Source of the DNA: Streptomyces chrestomyceticus JCM 4735
GTDB taxonomy: Bacteria > Actinomycetota > Actinomycetes > Streptomycetales > Streptomycetaceae
Direction of reading: 5' to 3'
Assembly: GCF_003865135.1 (NCBI RefSeq)
Contig: NZ_BHZC01000001.1
Location: forward strand, 1,922,001-1,986,000
Length of the DNA: 64,000 nucleotides
Shown: piece by piece, positions 10,225-18,602 of the stretch
How positions within the stretch are numbered: the stretch's first letter is position 1
Layout of the letters: every line of letters starts with the position of its first letter
Made by a program: the position numbers and the translations under genes
The notes under the pieces: model-generated
Database searches by the model: none
What the model was told of the DNA's origin: nothing
Seen by the model: only the letters and a program-made list of their open reading frames with translations

Positions 10225-11088
10225 GTGAAGCTGCTCGTGTACGGGGCCGGGGTGTGCGGCAGCCTCTTCGCCGCCCGCATGCACAGGGCCGGCCACGATG
10301 TCTCGCTCCTCGCCCGGGGCGAGCGCCTGACCGCGCTGCGGCGGTACGGAGTGCGGCTCGCCGAGGAAGACGGCCGGGCTGTCGAGCGGGTGCGGGTACC
10401 GGTGGTCGCGCACCCGGACAGCGGGTACGACCTGATCGCCGTCTTCGTCCGCACCCACCAGGTGGAGGCGGCGCTGGCATCACTCGCCGGTGTCCGAGGG
10501 GACGTACTGTTCCTGCTCAACTGGGCCGCCGGTCCGGAGACGCTGGGTGCGGTGCTCGGACACGAGCGGGTGCTGCTCGGATTCCCCGCGACGGGCGGCA
10601 CGATGGACGGTGACGTGGTCCGCTACCGCAAGAGCAATCTCGTCACCCGCCGGGTCGCGATGCCGATCGGCGAGCCCGACGGCCGCACCACCCCGCGACT
10701 GGAGCGGATCGTGGCGACGTTCCGTACCGCCGGCATCAACGCCAAGGCCGAGCCGCGGATGGATGCCTGGCTCCGGACGCACGCCGCGTTCGAAGTCCCG
10801 CTCGGGCAGGCGGTACACGCGGCGGGCGGCCCGGCAGCGCTGGCCGACCACCCGGACGCGGTCCGCAGCATGCTCCACGTCATGCGGCAGAACCTCGCCG
10901 CGCTGGAGACGCCCCCGGTACCTCGCGCATTCGCCGCGCTGCGGACTCTGCCGCAAGGACTCCTCGTGGCCGCGCTCCGCCTCTTCCTGAAGAGCCCGAC
11001 AGCCGCGCACAGCGGACTCAACGCCTCCTCGCCCGCCACGACGGCCGAACTCAAGCGACTGGCCGAACAGCTCGGCGCCCCTGCGTGA
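10225..11088 (+). CDS. Ketopantoate reductase (ApbA/PanE)-family oxidoreductase
   Basis: 287-aa NAD(P)-dependent 2-hydroxyacid-type reductase. The N-terminal Rossmann domain starts LLVYGAGVCGSLFAARMHRAGHDV (GxGxxG near residue 8), followed by the helical 6-phosphogluconate-DH-like C-terminal domain. GTG 10225 is preferred because GGAAGAAGG lies 5 nt upstream. The family makes pantoate from ketopantoate, but stand-alone copies under TetR control often act on other 2-oxoacids or amino alcohols; the canonical motifs are diverged here, so the substrate is uncertain. Confidence 0.85.
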   Translation: MKLLVYGAGVCGSLFAARMHRAGHDVSLLARGERLTALRRYGVRLAEEDGRAVERVRVPVVAHPDSGYDLIAVFVRTHQVEAALASLAGVRGDVLFLLNWAAGPETLGAVLGHERVLLGFPATGGTMDGDVVRYRKSNLVTRRVAMPIGEPDGRTTPRLERIVATFRTAGINAKAEPRMDAWLRTHAAFEVPLGQAVHAAGGPAALADHPDAVRSMLHVMRQNLAALETPPVPRAFAALRTLPQGLLVAALRLFLKSPTAAHSGLNASSPATTAELKRLAEQLGAPA

Positions 11089-11097
11089 GCCCGGCCT

Positions 11098-11943
11098 TCA
11101 CGCAAGAGAGCGGGCGAGTTCACGGAAGCGCCGCAGGAGCGGGTCGCCCGTGCGGCGGGTCGGCCACAGCAGGTGGAGGGCGACCTGCGGGGCGTTCCGC
11201 AGGGGCAGGTAGGTGACGCGGGCGTGGGTGTGGGTCCGGGCGGCCGAGGTCGTGGTGGAGCCGATGCCGCGGCCGGCGGCGATGAGGGCGAGCCATTCGT
11301 CGTAGCTGCCGCATGCGACCACCCGCGCGGGCCGGCTCTCCGGTGGCCAGTCGTCCGGGCTCGTCGCGCCGCTGACGGTGTTGACGACCAAGGGGTGCGC
11401 GGACAGCTCCGGCCAGTCCAGCTCGTCGGCGGCCGCGAGCGGTGATCCGGCGGTCACCGCGGCCAGCCGGTCCTCCTTGAACAGCGGCGTGCCGGTGACG
11501 CCGGAGGCGCGGACGTCGCCGCGTACCAGTGCGGCGTCGACATCGCCCGAGTGCAGGGCGGCCACGATGTCGTCGCGCCGCAGGAGGGTCGCCCTCGCGC
11601 CCGTGGCGGATTCGAACTCGGCCAGCAGGTCGCTGGTCCACGGGTCGGGCAGGGCCCACTGGAAGCCGATCCGCAGCCCCGCGTGCCCGCCCGCGGCGGC
11701 CAGGGCCGCGTCGAGGTCGCGCAGTACACCGCGCAGCCGCCCGTACAACTCACTGCCCGTTTCGGTGAGTTCGACGCCGTGCGGGGTGCGGTCCAGCAAC
11801 CGCGTCCCGACCGTCTCCTCCAACTGCTGAACCGTACGGGAGAGCGCCGGCTGCGTGATCAGCAGCTCGTGACTCGCGGCCGTGAACGTACGCCGTTCCG
11901 CGACCGTGACGAACGCGCGCAGATGCCGAAGCTCTACCTCCAT
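11098..11943 (-). CDS. LysR-family transcriptional regulator
   Basis: 281 aa. Winged HTH at ~1-60 (LRHLRAFVTVAERRTFTAASHELLITQPALSRTVQQLEETVGTRLLDR) and a shortened type-2 periplasmic-binding effector domain (~90-280). It is divergent from an MDR oxidoreductase/CoA-transferase pair and separated from it by a textbook LysR dyad, so it most likely activates those genes in response to their substrate or an intermediate. Confidence 0.93.
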   Translation of the reverse strand: MEVELRHLRAFVTVAERRTFTAASHELLITQPALSRTVQQLEETVGTRLLDRTPHGVELTETGSELYGRLRGVLRDLDAALAAAGGHAGLRIGFQWALPDPWTSDLLAEFESATGARATLLRRDDIVAALHSGDVDAALVRGDVRASGVTGTPLFKEDRLAAVTAGSPLAAADELDWPELSAHPLVVNTVSGATSPDDWPPESRPARVVACGSYDEWLALIAAGRGIGSTTTSAARTHTHARVTYLPLRNAPQVALHLLWPTRRTGDPLLRRFRELARSLA

Positions 11944-11970
11944 ACCCCGCAGCCTAGGGGCCCCTCAGCC

Positions 11971-11991
11971 GCTATGCCCAGCACGCATAGC
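11971..11991. promoter_or_regulatory. LysR-type box (T-N11-A dyad)
   Basis: Perfect inverted repeat GCTATGC-N7-GCATAGC containing a T-N11-A pair (T11975, A11987), 28 bp from the LysR start and ~108 bp from the oxidoreductase start. This is the usual layout of an autoregulated LysR divergent promoter. Confidence 0.7.
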
Positions 11992-12098
11992 CGGGCAGCA
12001 AACGGCATTTCCCTCGCACATGGCGGCTTCCTACCGTGGCAATCGGAAATCGGAGGACGGCCGACCGGACGACCGACCAAGAGAGGACGGGATACGGC

Positions 12099-13097
12099 AT
12101 GACGCCATTCAACGGCTGGATCGTGCGGGACACCGCGGACGGGCCGCGCGCGACGTTCGAGCAGCTCGGCACCGAGATGCTGGACGATCTCGACACGAGC
12201 GTGCGGGTGCACTACTCCAGCATCAACTACAAGGACGCGCTGGCCCTGCAAGGCCGGCCGGGTGTGGTCCGCCGCCATCCGCTCGTGGCCGGTATCGACG
12301 TCACCGGGGAAGTGCTCGCCTCCCGGCACCCCCGTTGGCGGGAAGGCGACCTGGTCACCCTGGACGGCGCCGGGCTCGGTGAGGAGCTGCACGGCGGGCT
12401 GGCCGGTCTTGCCGTGGTCAACGGTGACGACCTCGTCCGCGTACCCGATCCGTTCAGTCCGCGGCAGGCAGCGGCGATCGGCACGGCCGGGTTCACCGCG
12501 GCCCTGAGCCTCCTCGCGCTCGAACGGCACGGTGCGGCCCCCGAGAACGGGCCGGTGCTGGTGACCGGTTCCGGTGGCGGCGTCGGCTCGATCGCCGTGG
12601 CGTTGCTCGCCGCAGCCGGTTACGAGGTCATCGCCGCCACCGGGCGGCCCGACGCGCTCGGCGGACACCTCACGGCACTGGGGGCCGCCCGCATCGTCGA
12701 CCGGGCGGAACTCACCTCTTCCAAGCGCCCCCTGGGCAAGCAGCGCTGGGCAGGCGTGATCGACGCGGCCGGAGGAAGCGTCCTCGCCGGTGCGCTGGCC
12801 GGCCTGCAGCACTCCGGCGTCGCCACCACTTGCGGGCTCGCCGCGGGCACCGAGTACCCCGGCAATGTCCTGCCGTTCATCCTGCGCGGCATCTCCCTCG
12901 TCGGCATCGACTCGGTCCGCACCCCCGTCAGCCGTCGCGAAGCGGCCTGGCGGTGCCTTGCGCGCCACCTGCGTCCCGCGCTCCTCGACACCCTCACCCG
13001 TACCGTCCCGCTCAGCCATGCCCAGGAAGCGGCAGCCGAACTCCTCGCCGGTAGCGGCACCGGCCGGATCGTGGTCGACGCGGCCCAGCGGGACTGA
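12099..13097 (+). CDS. MDR-family oxidoreductase, YhdH/AcuI (acrylyl-CoA reductase) type
   Basis: 332-aa zinc-independent medium-chain reductase resembling YhdH/AcuI, which reduces acrylyl-CoA to propionyl-CoA with NADPH. Motifs: SSINYKDALALQGRPGVVRRHPLVAGIDVTGEV at the N-terminus and the nucleotide-binding VTGSGGGVGSIAVALLAAAGYEVIAATGR, where AcuI proteins carry a similar Ser/Gly-rich loop. A class III CoA-transferase follows 24 bp downstream, consistent with activation of an unsaturated acid to its CoA ester and reduction. Start set at ATG 12099 behind GAGAGGA. Confidence 0.85.
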   Translation: MTPFNGWIVRDTADGPRATFEQLGTEMLDDLDTSVRVHYSSINYKDALALQGRPGVVRRHPLVAGIDVTGEVLASRHPRWREGDLVTLDGAGLGEELHGGLAGLAVVNGDDLVRVPDPFSPRQAAAIGTAGFTAALSLLALERHGAAPENGPVLVTGSGGGVGSIAVALLAAAGYEVIAATGRPDALGGHLTALGAARIVDRAELTSSKRPLGKQRWAGVIDAAGGSVLAGALAGLQHSGVATTCGLAAGTEYPGNVLPFILRGISLVGIDSVRTPVSRREAAWRCLARHLRPALLDTLTRTVPLSHAQEAAAELLAGSGTGRIVVDAAQRD

Positions 13098-13121
13098 GCA
13101 CGAGGACAGAGGAGAAAAGAA

Positions 13122-14576
13122 ATGGGCACCACCGCACCTGGGACAGCAGGCGCGTACGACGAACTCATGGCACTGCGCGCCGGTCCCCGGCCGGCCCCGG
13201 GCGAGGTCACGGTCACCGGGTCGGATCCGCTCTTCGCCTCACCGTTCCGGATCGGCGGGACGCTCGCCGACGCGCTGGCGGCCCGCGCGGTCGCGGCCAA
13301 CGATCTGTGGGAGCTGCGCACCGGCCGCCGCCAGAAGATCGCGGTCGACGTACGCGCCGCGGCCGCGACCGCCCTCGGCGGCGAGGACATGACGCTCGTC
13401 CGCGGCGCCGACGGCGCGTACCGGCCCGCGCCGCGGTCACCCGACGTCGAGCACATGGTCGCGCTCACGCAGCCCTGGCCGACCGCCGACGACCGCTGGT
13501 TCCTGCCGCACTTCAACCTTCCGCACCTCGGACGACGGGTGCTGGAGGTGCTGCGCTGCGCCTCCACACCCACGTCGGTCCGGGCCGCGGTCCGCAGGTG
13601 GAAGGCGGACGACCTGGAAGAGGCCGTCGCTGCCGCCGAGGCGTGCGGCGGAGTCGTGCGCACGCCGGAGGAATGGCTGGCCCACCCGCACGGCGCCCAC
13701 CTCGCCCCGCGCCCGGTCGTGGAGATCACCAGGATCGGCGACAGCGCCCCCGAGCCCCTGCCCGGCGGCGCCCGTGCCGCCGAGCCGCTGTCCGGAATCC
13801 GGGTGCTCGACCTCACCCGGATCCTCGCCGGTCCCACAGCCGCCCTCAGCCTGGCCGAGCACGGGGCGGACGTACTGATGGTGACGGCTCCGCAGTTGCC
13901 CCAGGTGCCGCCCTTCGTCCGCGACACCAGCCACGGAAAGCGCAGCACCTACCTGGATTACACCAAGGCGGAACAGGCGGCCCGACTGCGCGCACTGGCC
14001 GCCGACGCGGACGTCTTCGTGGAGGGGTTTCGCCCCCACCGCATGGAGGCGCACGGCTTCGGCCCCGAAGACCTCGCGCGGCTCCGCCCGGGAATGGTGT
14101 ACGTGAGCGTCAACTGCTTCGGTTCGGGCGGCCCCTTCGGGACGCGTGCGGGCTGGGACCAGGTCGCGCAGGCTGTCACCGGGGCCTGCGCCATCCAGGG
14201 AAACGCGGCGAACGGCGGCCGGCCCCAACTGACGCCGGTGTTCCTCTGCGACTTCCTCACCGGATACCTGGGCGGCTACGGCGCCCTGCTCGCCCTCGCC
14301 CGGCGCGCACGCGAGGGCGGCTCATACCACGTACAGGTCTCGCTCTGCCAGTCCTCGACACTTCTGCAACGCCAGGGCCCGGTCGAGGACTTCGCCGAGG
14401 CCCCGGGCCGTCTGACCGCCGACGAGTTCGAGCGCTACGCCGTCACCGACGAGGGCACCGTCTACGGCGACCTCAAGAGCCTCGGCCCCGTCATCCGGAT
14501 GAGCGAAACAGCGCCACGCTGGTCGAAGACCACTCCCCGGCTGGGCAGTTCGCGGCCGGAGTGGCTGCCACGCTGA
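13122..14576 (+). CDS. CaiB/BaiF-type (class III) CoA-transferase
   Basis: 484 aa, long for a single-domain family III CoA-transferase. Residues ~225-420 carry the recognisable core (LSGIRVLDLTRILAGPTAALSLAEHGADVLMV, then VNCFGSGGPF and GWDQVAQAVTG). The N-terminal ~220 residues are a weaker half-repeat that may form the second lobe. The family moves CoA between carboxylic acids through a glutamyl/aspartyl anhydride. It lies in an operon with the AcuI-like reductase under the LysR regulator. The C-terminal ~40 residues are low in similarity, so the gene may have been trimmed at its 3' end. Confidence 0.85.
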   Translation: MGTTAPGTAGAYDELMALRAGPRPAPGEVTVTGSDPLFASPFRIGGTLADALAARAVAANDLWELRTGRRQKIAVDVRAAAATALGGEDMTLVRGADGAYRPAPRSPDVEHMVALTQPWPTADDRWFLPHFNLPHLGRRVLEVLRCASTPTSVRAAVRRWKADDLEEAVAAAEACGGVVRTPEEWLAHPHGAHLAPRPVVEITRIGDSAPEPLPGGARAAEPLSGIRVLDLTRILAGPTAALSLAEHGADVLMVTAPQLPQVPPFVRDTSHGKRSTYLDYTKAEQAARLRALAADADVFVEGFRPHRMEAHGFGPEDLARLRPGMVYVSVNCFGSGGPFGTRAGWDQVAQAVTGACAIQGNAANGGRPQLTPVFLCDFLTGYLGGYGALLALARRAREGGSYHVQVSLCQSSTLLQRQGPVEDFAEAPGRLTADEFERYAVTDEGTVYGDLKSLGPVIRMSETAPRWSKTTPRLGSSRPEWLPR

Positions 14577-14617
14577 CGGGGACTGGGCGCCCAGGGGCTG
14601 GACGCCAGAGGAGCGGG

Positions 14618-14647
14618 ACGCCGGTCAGCCGTACGCCGGTCAGCCGT
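14618..14647. repeat. Perfect 15-bp tandem duplication at the hydrolase 3' end
   Basis: ACGCCGGTCAGCCGT occurs twice in tandem (14618-14632, 14633-14647). The second copy contains the stop codon (TCA on this strand) of the serine hydrolase gene, so the duplication reproduces the end of the coding region. Confidence 0.8.
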
Positions 14648-15758
14648 ACATCGCCACGCGGTAGAGATGCGCGAGCGCGCCGTCGATGGGATGGGGCTGC
14701 GGCTTGCCGGCGGAGTCCAGCCTGTTCCACCGCTGCATGTTCACCGCGACCGCCATCTGCCGTTTGCCGTCGGCGCGGGTCATGGCCAGCGCTCCACCGC
14801 CCCAGACCGTGCCGCCGTGGCCCCAGAAGGTGCCTTGGCCGGGCCCTTCCATCGGGTGCAGGCCGAGGCCGTAGTCGATCGTCCGTCCCTCTTGGGAGAC
14901 GACCGGGACCGTGCGTTGCATGTGCGCCAGCGACGACGGGCTGACGATCTCCCCGGCCAGCAGCCTGCCGAGGAAGCAGTTGAGATCCGCGACGGTCGAT
15001 ATCAGCGAGGCCGCCGGCCCCACCCATGACATGTCGTAGACGCTGAAGTCGCGCGGCGGGTCGATCATGCCGAACCACGCCTCGTAGAGCCGCGAGTGCG
15101 GCCCGTCGACGTGCGGTCCGGCGGGAAACCCGGTGTCTCGGAGTCCGGCGCACTCGATGACGTTCCGGGTGATGTACTGCTCGGCCGTAGTACCGGTGAC
15201 CTGTTCCAGGAGTTGGACGAGGAGCAGGTAGTTGGTGTTGGAGTACACCCCCGGCGGGCCGCCCGGGACGCCGACGGGAGGTGCGGCGACCCCCATCGCG
15301 ATCAGCTCGACGGGGTCGAACCGGGTGAACCGGTGATCCTCCAGGCTCTCGGGTCGGGTGTTCGCGAGGTCGGGGAACGCCTTGAAGGAGGGGTAGGCGT
15401 ACGGGAGGTACTCGGCAAGGCCGCTGGTGTGGTTCAGCAGCATCCGTACGGTGATCGCGTCACCGCGTTCTCCGGGGACCAGCTCCGGAAGGTACCGGCC
15501 GACCGGCGCGTCGAGTTCGATCAGGCCGCAGTCGACCTGCTGCAGGACCGCGGCGGCGGTGAAGGGCTTGGTGATGCTGCCGACGCGGTGCCGCATGCCG
15601 GCGGTGACGGGGCGGCCGGTGGCGACGTCGGCGACCCCGGCGGCGCCGCGCCAGACCTGGTCGCCGTCCCGTACCTCGGCGAACAGGCCCGGCATCCCGG
15701 CGCGGTGGACGTCTTCGAGGGCGGTGTTCAGCGCCGCGGAATCCAGAGAGTTCTTCAC
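14640..15758 (-). CDS. Serine hydrolase, class C beta-lactamase/DD-peptidase family
   Basis: 372 aa, penicillin-binding-protein-like hydrolase. Active-site motifs: Ser-x-x-Lys as SITK (HRVGSITKPFTAAAV), the Tyr motif YSNTNY, and a C-terminal HGG (WGHGGTVWG) replacing KTG. No convincing signal peptide is seen, so an esterase/aminopeptidase-like role in the cytoplasm is as likely as beta-lactam hydrolysis. GTG 15758 is preceded by GAAAGGA. It is divergent from a TetR regulator with a palindrome between them. Confidence 0.88.
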   Translation of the reverse strand: MKNSLDSAALNTALEDVHRAGMPGLFAEVRDGDQVWRGAAGVADVATGRPVTAGMRHRVGSITKPFTAAAVLQQVDCGLIELDAPVGRYLPELVPGERGDAITVRMLLNHTSGLAEYLPYAYPSFKAFPDLANTRPESLEDHRFTRFDPVELIAMGVAAPPVGVPGGPPGVYSNTNYLLLVQLLEQVTGTTAEQYITRNVIECAGLRDTGFPAGPHVDGPHSRLYEAWFGMIDPPRDFSVYDMSWVGPAASLISTVADLNCFLGRLLAGEIVSPSSLAHMQRTVPVVSQEGRTIDYGLGLHPMEGPGQGTFWGHGGTVWGGGALAMTRADGKRQMAVAVNMQRWNRLDSAGKPQPHPIDGALAHLYRVAMYG

Positions 15759-15868
15759 GTCATGCGTCCTTTCGGAGCCCTCGGGGCGCGCTCCACCTGG
15801 GTAGCCCGCCCCGGGCAACAGGGCACGAGTGGCATGCCGGCTCGCCCGGCATCCTCATGTCCTCATTA

Positions 15869-15885
15869 TGCACGCGGTGCGTGCA
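15869..15885. promoter_or_regulatory. Candidate TetR operator
   Basis: Perfect inverted repeat TGCACGC-GGT-GCGTGCA between the divergent serine hydrolase and TetR genes. A TAGGCT at 15902-15907 just downstream could be the -10 of the regulator gene. Confidence 0.65.
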
Positions 15886-15929
15886 ACACCAAGTGCACAG
15901 GTAGGCTGAGATCCGGCGAGAGGAGCGAC

Positions 15930-16589
15930 ATGGCAGGCCGACGACGCTGGTCGACCGAAGAGATCCTGGATGCGGCGGCGGAGCTGCTGCGCACGAGCGA
16001 CGCCGAGTCGTTCAGCGTGCGCAAACTGGCCGCGGCTCTCGGAACCGACTCCTCCAGCCTCTACCGGCACTTCCGCAGCAAGACCGAACTGCTGCGCGCG
16101 GTCGCCGACCGGATCCTCCTGGCCGCCATGGACGGCCACCGCCCCGAGGGCGACTGGAAGCAGCGCGTCATGTCCCTGGCCCTGCGCATGCGAGCGGCCT
16201 TCGGGCAGCAGCCCCAGCTCGCCGCGGTCTGGGGACGCCACGCATCGAGCGGCACCGGCTCGCGGCTCGTCATGGAAGAGCTGCTGCAGGCCCTGCGCGC
16301 ATCAGGGCTGCCCGACGAGGAGATCCCGGCGCGCTACCACCGGCTGGCGGTCCTCCTCGCCGCGCTGATCGCCTCCGAGGCCAGGGTCAGCACCATGGCC
16401 CCCGAGGAGTACGAACAGGGTCTGGAGCTCTTCCGCGTCGCGGTACTCGGCGCGGACCCCGAACACTTCCCCGCCCTGTCCCACTTCGCCCGCGACATCC
16501 GCCCCCTCGGGGCAGACCGCCACGCCGCGTTCGAAGAACTCCTCGCCGCCCAGCTCGACCACATCGAGTCCGCGATCCGCCCGGGCTAG
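15930..16589 (+). CDS. TetR-family transcriptional regulator
   Basis: 219 aa. N-terminal HTH (RRWSTEEILDAAAELLRTSDAESFSVRKLAAALGTDSSSLYRHFRSKTELL) and a helical ligand domain of TetR_C type. ATG 15930 is preceded by GAGAGGAG. Its divergent neighbour is the class C beta-lactamase-like hydrolase, and the 17-bp palindrome between them suits TetR control of that gene and itself. Confidence 0.92.
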   Translation: MAGRRRWSTEEILDAAAELLRTSDAESFSVRKLAAALGTDSSSLYRHFRSKTELLRAVADRILLAAMDGHRPEGDWKQRVMSLALRMRAAFGQQPQLAAVWGRHASSGTGSRLVMEELLQALRASGLPDEEIPARYHRLAVLLAALIASEARVSTMAPEEYEQGLELFRVAVLGADPEHFPALSHFARDIRPLGADRHAAFEELLAAQLDHIESAIRPG

Positions 16590-16714
16590 CCGGCCGGCTC
16601 GGGGAGCGCGGGCTCCTCCTTGGCCGCAGCCTCACGCGGCGTATCCGGGACCGGAGTTCCAGGCGACCGGGGTTCCAGGCGAAGGACGGGCCCCCTCCGG
16701 TGACCCCTCGGTGA

Positions 16715-16915
16715 ACTGTCGGCGACGTCGACGGGAACACGGTGCTCGGCGTGACCAGTTCCCGCGGCAGCACGGGGCTCTCCACCTGCAAGCGCTGGAG
16801 CGGCTACTTCCAGGGCTGGATGTGCTGGACCCGGCACGACGGCCTCGGCAAGACCGGCTACGTGGGTAGCTGGGACACCAACCTCACCCACTCCCACCTC
16901 AACAAGTGCACCTGA
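16715..16915 (+). pseudogene. C-terminal remnant of a secreted Cys/Trp-rich protein
   Basis: A frame open from 16715 to TGA 16913-16915 encodes a compact Trp-, Gly- and Cys-rich tail (TVGDVDGNTVLGVTSS..., then STCKRWSGYF, GWMCWTRHDG, SHLNKCT) typical of an extracellular disulfide-stabilised domain. There is no ribosome-binding site, no signal peptide and a stop just upstream, so this looks like the 3' end of a decayed gene. Family not recognised. Apart from it, the 16590-16947 interval holds nothing I can assign. Confidence 0.45.
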
Positions 16916-16947
16916 CACACCAGCACGGCGGGTGAGACGGCCCGTCT

Positions 16948-17385
16948 TCACGCCTCGGTGCCCGGGGTGACGCCCTCCTCGGCCTCCTCCTTGACGGGCG
17001 GCTCCGCCTCGCCGTCGACGGCGGAGGCCAGGATCAGCGCGGCGGCGGCGACGCTGAACAGTTCCACGGCCCCGGGCACGCCGAGCAGGAGCAGCACCAT
17101 CCCGCTGATGAAGGCGGTCACGCCGACCACGGCGAGGACCGGCCTGCCGACCGTGCGCGTCGTCCGGGCGGCCTCGGTGACCAGGGCGCGGAGCCGCTCG
17201 CTCCGGTGGAGGCGACGGAGCCGGCGGCGTTCGGCACGAGCGCGGCGTACGGCGGCGCGCTGCTCCTGGAGGACGCCCTCGGCTTCGGCGAGCAGTCGCC
17301 CGGTGGGGATGTCGGAGTGCGGCGGAGCGGGACGCGGCTGCACGGCCGTCGCGGTGGTGGTCGACTGCTCGGACTGGGCGGTCAT
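16948..17385 (-). CDS. Membrane protein of unknown function
   Basis: 145 aa: polar N-terminus, an Arg/Ala-rich helical stretch that may form a coiled coil (~33-75), two adjacent transmembrane helices (~85-125) and an acidic tail. Start ATG 17385 has GGAGAA upstream. It is the third gene of a minus-strand set beginning with a sigma-factor-like gene at 18466, so it may be a membrane partner of that regulator; no anti-sigma signature is visible. Confidence 0.7.
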   Translation of the reverse strand: MTAQSEQSTTTATAVQPRPAPPHSDIPTGRLLAEAEGVLQEQRAAVRRARAERRRLRRLHRSERLRALVTEAARTTRTVGRPVLAVVGVTAFISGMVLLLLGVPGAVELFSVAAAALILASAVDGEAEPPVKEEAEEGVTPGTEA

Positions 17386-17524
17386 CGGCTTCTCCGGGGT
17401 CGAGGTATTCCCTTGCACCCCTGTACGAGTGAGGCCGGGCCTCCAGGTGTCCCCCTGGAGGCCCGGCCGATGCGGGTGGCGAACACCTAACGCGTGTTCG
17501 TCACCGGTGTGCACAGTGGTTCAC

Positions 17525-17722
17525 TCACGCCTCCACAGCGGTGGTCGCGGTCGTCCGGGCAAGGTCGAGGCCGGCGTCCCGCTTGAGGATCCTCGATCCT
17601 GCGGAACGGGTCGCGACCGGCGCGGGCAGCACGTTCTTCGGAGTCAGAGCCCGTCGGACGGCCTGGAGCAGCCAGGTCCACACGGCCGCGAAGAACGCGA
17701 CAACGAGATCGATCAAGGACAT
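17525..17722 (-). CDS. Small membrane-associated protein
   Basis: 65 aa with one N-terminal hydrophobic helix (IDLVVAFFAAVWTWLLQAV) and a basic C-terminal tail. GAGGAGAGGAA lies 5 nt before the ATG, an unusually strong ribosome-binding site that supports a real gene. It sits between the sigma-like gene and the two-helix membrane protein on the same strand. Function unknown. Confidence 0.65.
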   Translation of the reverse strand: MSLIDLVVAFFAAVWTWLLQAVRRALTPKNVLPAPVATRSAGSRILKRDAGLDLARTTATTAVEA

Positions 17723-17833
17723 AGGGTTCCTCTCCTCTGCTCTGGGCTCCCGGCGTGTTCCGTGGCCCCACCCGCGGCCCTGCGGAACGGCCCCGGACGG
17801 GCCGGCCCGCAGGGCGCGAGAAGGGACAGGGCG

Positions 17834-18466
17834 TCACTGCTGCACGTCGGGGGCCTTCACCTGCTCACGGGCGGCCTTCTCGTACTCCCACCGGAGGCGG
17901 GTGACGGTCCGCGGGTCGTGGAGTTTCTTACGGGCGCGGAGCAGCGCCTTGCGGGCCGCGCCGTGCTTGATGCCCATCGCCTCGGCCGCCTCGCGGGCGT
18001 TCGCGCCCTGGACCGCGACCCGGATGAGCACCTCGTGCTCCATCGGCGTGAGGACGTCCGCGAGGATTTCCGCGATCTCGCTGTGGCGGATGAACACCTC
18101 GTCGAACTGCACGCCCTGCCCCTTGGCCGCCACTTCGGAGAAGAGGTCCTCGCGGGAAGTCACGGCCTTCCGCACCGCGGCCCGGGCCGCGTGGCGCATC
18201 GTGACGTACAGGTAGCCCGCGACGTCCTCGATGACGTGGCCCGCCTCGATCCGGCGTACGACCTGGATGACCGCCTCGGCGCGTACGACCTCCCGGTCCA
18301 CGAGGCTGTGGCCGTCGGTGACGTGGTACACCAAGGCGCGGTACGCCGCCGAGCGTGACAGCTTGTCGACTTCCTCGGCGAGGGTCAGCGGGGAGCGCTG
18401 CCCCGGGATCCGGGCCCGCAGGCCGTGCTTCTGGGGGCTGCCGGTACCCCTGCCCGCTTGCGTCAT
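17834..18466 (-). CDS. Sigma-70-family (ECF-like) RNA polymerase sigma factor
   Basis: 210 aa. Region 2 is weak (EVVRAEAVIQVVRRIEAGHVIEDVAGYLYVTMRHAARAAVRK), but region 4 is clear (LADVLTPMEHEVLIRVAVQGANAREAAEAMGIKHGAARKALLRARKKLHD). ATG 18466 has AGGAGGAAC upstream. No anti-sigma factor or zinc-binding motif lies beside it; the two small membrane proteins downstream may take that role. It could equally be a sigma-like DNA-binding protein of a degenerate mobile element, since similar proteins occur in such settings. Confidence 0.78.
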   Translation of the reverse strand: MTQAGRGTGSPQKHGLRARIPGQRSPLTLAEEVDKLSRSAAYRALVYHVTDGHSLVDREVVRAEAVIQVVRRIEAGHVIEDVAGYLYVTMRHAARAAVRKAVTSREDLFSEVAAKGQGVQFDEVFIRHSEIAEILADVLTPMEHEVLIRVAVQGANAREAAEAMGIKHGAARKALLRARKKLHDPRTVTRLRWEYEKAAREQVKAPDVQQ

Positions 18467-18602
18467 CTCTTGTTCCTCCTACACGGCACTGCCCTGGCTG
18501 GATTGGACTCAGGGACGCGTACGCACTTCAGAGGCCGGGCGGAGCGCCCGATGGGTACCTGCGCGGGAAGAATCACGGGGCGCTTCGCTCACCCGGCCCC
18601 TG

